NCBI GenBank assembly: GCA_900553945.1
Contig: USFR01000001.1
Coordinates: forward strand, 62,001 to 126,000
Direction: 5' to 3'
From: an uncultured Clostridium sp.
GTDB taxonomy: Bacteria; Bacillota; Clostridia; TANB77; CAG-508
Length of the DNA: 64,000 nt
In this document: positions 60,882 through 64,000 of the stretch, one piece after another
How the letters are laid out: every line of letters starts with the position of its first letter
How positions within the stretch are numbered: position 1 is the first letter of the stretch
The notes under the pieces: generated by a model
What the model was told of the DNA's origin: nothing
Databases searched by the model: none
The model's input: the letters and a program-made list of their open reading frames with translations, nothing else
Translations under genes and position numbers: made by a program

Positions 60882-61499
60882 TTAAAATATTCTTTTTTCC
60901 TCGCCTTTTAGTAATCTCTTAATATTTGCTCTATGATTAAAACAAACAAACACACCAAGTAAAATTCCAAAAATTCTATAATCACCTGGCACAGAATAAT
61001 TTTCTGTTATAAATAATGTTAACACTGGAAATAAAATTGCAGCTGCAACAGATCCAAGTGAAACTATTCTTGTTAAAATCATCAAAATTAACGCAAATAC
61101 CAAACAAATCAATCCAATTTGCCAGTTAATTATCATTATAACACCTAAACTTGTAGCAACACCTTTTCCTCCTTTAAATCCAAAAAATATAGGAAAAGTA
61201 TGTCCAAGTGCAACCATAAGTCCAGCTAATTGTACTAAATATTCTGTGTGTTCAAAATTATCTACTTTTCCTATAAATTTTGCAAACAACACAGCTATGA
61301 CACCTTTTAACACATCACATACAAGTGTTAAAATTGCCACCTTTTTTCCAGCTGTTCTAAGTACATTTGTACTTCCTGCATTTTTACTTCCTTTTTCTCT
61401 TACATCAAATCCAGCCAATTTTTTTGTAAAAATTACTGAAAAGCTTATACTTCCAATAAGATATGCTACTAATGCAACTAATATGTATATCGCAACCAT
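60882..61499 (-). CDS. plsY: Acyl-phosphate glycerol-3-phosphate acyltransferase
   Basis: 205 residues with about five to six membrane helices. Motif SISFSVIFTKKLAGFDVREK then GSKNAGSTNVLR, and GHTFPIFFGFKGGKGVAT, as in PlsY. It transfers the acyl chain from acyl phosphate to glycerol 3-phosphate. Operon order der-plsY-gpsA is common in Clostridia. GGGGGAAATA site before the ATG at 61499. Confidence 0.96.
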   Translation of the reverse strand: MVAIYILVALVAYLIGSISFSVIFTKKLAGFDVREKGSKNAGSTNVLRTAGKKVAILTLVCDVLKGVIAVLFAKFIGKVDNFEHTEYLVQLAGLMVALGHTFPIFFGFKGGKGVATSLGVIMIINWQIGLICLVFALILMILTRIVSLGSVAAAILFPVLTLFITENYSVPGDYRIFGILLGVFVCFNHRANIKRLLKGEEKRIF

Positions 61500-61527
61500 A
61501 TTATTTCCCCCTTATCTTTTGAAATTT

Positions 61528-62859
61528 TTATTTTTCAAATTTATCATCTTTCTCTCTAACTATAATTCTAACTGGAGTTCCTTCCAAGCCAAAATTATTT
61601 CTAATACAATTAACCAAATATCTTTCATAAGAAAAATGGAATAATTCTTTTTTATTTACAAATATAACAAATGTTGGTGGCTTAGTTGAAGCTTGTGTTC
61701 CATAAAAAATCTTAAGCCTTTTTCCTTTATCAGATGGCGGTTGAACAACAGCTATTGCTTCATTTATAACTTGATTTAAAACAGCTGTTGAAATTCTTAA
61801 CGCATTTTGATTTGCAACATTATTAATCATTTCAAAAAGTTTGTTAACTCTTTGTCCTGTTTTAGCTGAAATGAAAATTATTGGAGCATACCCTACAAAA
61901 GGTAATTCATTATAAATTTCTTTTTTAAACTTTTCAGTTGTATTATTATCCTTTTCAACCTCATCCCATTTATTAACTGCAATTATAATTCCTTTTCCAG
62001 CTTCATGCGCTTCACCAATAATTTTTGAATCTTGCTCACTAACTCCTTCAGTCGCATCAATTAACATTATACATACATCAGCTCTTTCAATTGCTAAATT
62101 AGATCTCATAACACTGTATTTTTCAATATTTTCTTTAACTTTGCATTTTCTTCTAATACCTGCTGTATCTATAAAAATATATTTTCCAAATTCATTTTCA
62201 TATGAAGAATCTATTGCATCACGTGTTGTGCCTGCAACATCACTAACTATAACTCTGTTTTCGCCTAAAATTCTATTTACCAATGATGATTTTCCTGCAT
62301 TAGGTTTTCCAATTATAGCTACTTTTATAACTTCTGAATCATTATCATCTTTATCTGCATCTGGAAATTTTTCATATATCTCATCTAAAACATCTCCAAT
62401 TCCTTTTGCATTTGCAGCTGAAATAGCAATTGGAGTTCCAATCCCTAAATTATAAAATTCATATAATTCCATTGGATCTTGTCCAAAATTATCTGCTTTA
62501 TTACAAACAAGTACTATAGGTTTCTTGCATCTTTTTAGCATTACTGCAATTTCTTCATCTGCAGCAGTTACCCCTTGCTTTATATCTGTTAAAAATATAA
62601 TAACATCAGCAACGGAAATTGCTATATCTACTTGTTCACGCATTTGATTAACTATTGTATCACCTGTTAGTTCTTCAATCCCTGCTGTATCAATAACTGT
62701 AAAATCTCTACCTCTCCAACTTGATTCAGCATAAACCCTATCACGAGTAACTCCAGGAGTATCCTCAACAATAGAAATTCTTTGTCCAACTATATAATTA
62801 AAAAATGTAGATTTTCCTACATTAGGCCTTCCAACAATAGCCACTACTGGTTTTGACAT
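61528..62859 (-). CDS. der: Ribosome-associated GTPase Der
   Basis: 443 residues. Two GTPase domains: first GRPNVGKSTFFN and DTAGIEELTG, second GKPNAGKSSLVN and DTAGIRRKC, each with NKxD (NKAD, NKWD). The C-terminal KH-like domain starts around 350 and ends with IIVREKDDKFEK. Der helps assemble the large ribosomal subunit. Start at 62859 with AGGTG site. First gene of the der-plsY-gpsA-zinc ribbon-dtd run. Confidence 0.97.
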   Translation of the reverse strand: MSKPVVAIVGRPNVGKSTFFNYIVGQRISIVEDTPGVTRDRVYAESSWRGRDFTVIDTAGIEELTGDTIVNQMREQVDIAISVADVIIFLTDIKQGVTAADEEIAVMLKRCKKPIVLVCNKADNFGQDPMELYEFYNLGIGTPIAISAANAKGIGDVLDEIYEKFPDADKDDNDSEVIKVAIIGKPNAGKSSLVNRILGENRVIVSDVAGTTRDAIDSSYENEFGKYIFIDTAGIRRKCKVKENIEKYSVMRSNLAIERADVCIMLIDATEGVSEQDSKIIGEAHEAGKGIIIAVNKWDEVEKDNNTTEKFKKEIYNELPFVGYAPIIFISAKTGQRVNKLFEMINNVANQNALRISTAVLNQVINEAIAVVQPPSDKGKRLKIFYGTQASTKPPTFVIFVNKKELFHFSYERYLVNCIRNNFGLEGTPVRIIVREKDDKFEK

Positions 62860-62936
62860 TTTTTCACCTCTTTATTTCATAAGTATAAATATTTTATAAC
62901 AAAAGCATTAAAATTTCAACAAAAAAGGCATAAAAA

Positions 62937-62959
62937 AAACACATTATAAAAATGTGTTT
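62937..62959 (-). terminator. Terminator of rpmF
   Basis: AAACACAT / ATGTGTTT with a 7-base loop and eight T on the minus strand, just past the rpmF stop. Confidence 0.85.
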
Positions 62960-62963
62960 CTTC

Positions 62964-63152
62964 TTATTTGTTATCTTCTTTAACTGCTACTACTTCTTTA
63001 CCATTGTAGTATCCACAATTTGAGCAAACTCTATGTTGCATAACTGGTTCATGACAATGTGGACATGTAGCTAAATTCTTTTCTTCTATTTTCCAAGTTG
63101 ATCTTTTTAATCCAGTTCTTGCTTTAGACCATCTTCTTTTTGGTTGTGCCAT
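62964..63152 (-). CDS. rpmF: 50S ribosomal protein L32
   Basis: 62 residues. Basic start MAQPKRRWSKARTGLKRS, then zinc-binding CPHCHEP and CSNCGYYNGKEV. The four Cys ligands are intact, so it is the zinc-bound form. AAGGAGG before the ATG. Confidence 0.97.
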   Translation of the reverse strand: MAQPKRRWSKARTGLKRSTWKIEEKNLATCPHCHEPVMQHRVCSNCGYYNGKEVVAVKEDNK

Positions 63153-63272
63153 CTTAAATTCCCTCCTTGCTCTTACTAGTATTTTATATGAAAATTAATT
63201 TTTTCTCTTTTTCAAGTTACTAAAAGATTATACATCAGTATTTTTATAATGTCAAGGCTTTCCTTGTAATAA

Positions 63273-63890
63273 TTATACAGTAGTTTCTTCTTTTCCATCA
63301 CGTAATTTCAAAACTTCCTGCATTACTTTATTTGTTAACATATCTAAAGTTTCTTTATCTTTTGCCTTATCCTTATATTCTGAAAGATCCATTGGTTTTC
63401 CAAATTTATATGTAACCTTTGTAAAAGGCTTGAAATCGCCAATTACAGCAAATGGAATTATTGGAACATTGTTTCTTAAAGCTAATGTAACCGCACCATT
63501 TTTAGGCTTTATTCCTTTATCCATTCCATGACGTGTTCCTTCTGGATAAATTCCTAAAATTTCATTTGATTTTAAAATTTTTATTGATGTTTTTATTGCA
63601 TCTGTATCGTTTTTTCCTCTTTTAACTGGAAATACATAAAATACAAAAGCCATAAATCTAAATCCAACACTTTTCCATAGTTCTTCTTTTGCCATAAATC
63701 TTATTTTTCTATTAGTTACTGCTAACAAAGCAGGTGCATCTAATGCATGAACGTGATTTCCACACACTATACACGCACTATTTTTAGGAACATTTTCTAT
63801 TCCTTCAATTCTAACTCTATAAATAATTAGAGCAGCCAAATGACAAAGAGGCTTAACTATTGCTCTACAAATTTTTCTCAATACTTCCAT
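63273..63890 (-). CDS. plsC: 1-acyl-sn-glycerol-3-phosphate acyltransferase
   Basis: 205 residues. The catalytic HX4D motif is in GNHVHALDAPALL, then RFMAKEELW, the block III element IYPEGTRHGMDKG and PIIPFAV. It forms phosphatidic acid after PlsY. The first 25 residues include a hydrophobic membrane-contacting segment. It follows the cmk stop by three bases and probably shares its operon. Confidence 0.94.
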   Translation of the reverse strand: MEVLRKICRAIVKPLCHLAALIIYRVRIEGIENVPKNSACIVCGNHVHALDAPALLAVTNRKIRFMAKEELWKSVGFRFMAFVFYVFPVKRGKNDTDAIKTSIKILKSNEILGIYPEGTRHGMDKGIKPKNGAVTLALRNNVPIIPFAVIGDFKPFTKVTYKFGKPMDLSEYKDKAKDKETLDMLTNKVMQEVLKLRDGKEETTV

Positions 63891-63893
63891 TCT

Positions 63894-64000
63894 TTATTTT
63901 TCTCCTGTCTTTTCCAAAATAATTTTCTCAACTGCATCAGCCATTTTATTTATAGATAGTTTGGTTGAATCAACAATAACAGCATCCTCTGCAATTTTTA
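63894..64000 (-). CDS. cmk: Cytidylate kinase, C-terminal end (partial)
   Basis: The last 35 codons run in from the right edge: KIAEDAVIVDSTKLSINKMA, then DAVEKIILEKTGEK. The AEDAVIVDSTKLS segment is the characteristic C-terminal region of Cmk, an enzyme that phosphorylates CMP and dCMP. It directly precedes plsC, an arrangement known in Clostridia. Confidence is limited by the short fragment. Confidence 0.78.
   Translation of the reverse strand, partial: KIAEDAVIVDSTKLSINKMADAVEKIILEKTGEK

Overview
The window looks like a chromosomal segment of an AT-rich, probably Gram-positive bacterium of the Clostridia (uncultured gut type). Signs are the very low GC, strong GGAGG-type ribosome binding sites, a PlsC/PlsY/GpsA acyl-phosphate lipid route, an LTA-synthase-like enzyme, a SipW/TasA-like export cluster, an LPxAG wall anchor, an RNase P RNA and possible Spo0A boxes. 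Almost all genes are on the minus strand. TAA, TAG and TGA all act as ordinary stops.

Layout. 1-6.3 kb is accessory: a truncated unknown gene, two PD-(D/E)XK nuclease-type genes each followed by the same GCCAC/GTGGC palindrome, and a five-gene cluster (hydroxyacid dehydrogenase, GNAT, SDR, nonsense-interrupted hydrolase, cupin). A broken gene remnant and a tRNA-Leu follow. 7-25 kb holds a polysaccharide deacetylase with dCMP deaminase, dapA-dapB (+), a DEAH helicase, an LTA-synthase-like/UDP-sugar pyrophosphorylase pair, two small genes with possible Spo0A control, a 974-aa protein of unknown function behind mgtA, and an M20 peptidase. 25.7-28.2 kb is a plus-strand adenosine-deaminase-like protein fused to a Rossmannoid, SLOG-like C-terminus. 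28-36.7 kb holds dGTPase, an ABC exporter, Nudix, VanZ, galE and a metal-resistance operon (ArsR, HMA protein, P-type ATPase) with its operators. 37-40.5 kb is the SipW/TasA-like cluster.

40.6-52.4 kb holds an unknown gene, alpha-amylase, a DUF4116 protein, rnpB, ligA, pgsA, UPF0182 and ftsY. 52.4-55.5 kb is a poorer region with two unknown genes of foreign codon style and a MATE transporter remnant. 55.5-64 kb is a core block: tRNA-Thr, an endonuclease Q-like gene, a sortase substrate, dtd, a zinc-ribbon protein, gpsA, plsY, der, rpmF, plsC and the end of cmk.

The most notable non-coding feature is a family of four dispersed elements of about 120-130 bp (10661, 28252, 36840, 45208). They share a core. 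Their long outer arms differ in sequence between copies yet stay complementary within each copy, and the inner hairpin also shows paired base changes. The best candidate for a new protein system is the deaminase-SLOG-like fusion. Its 3' flank carries one of these repeats nested inside a second perfect inverted repeat.
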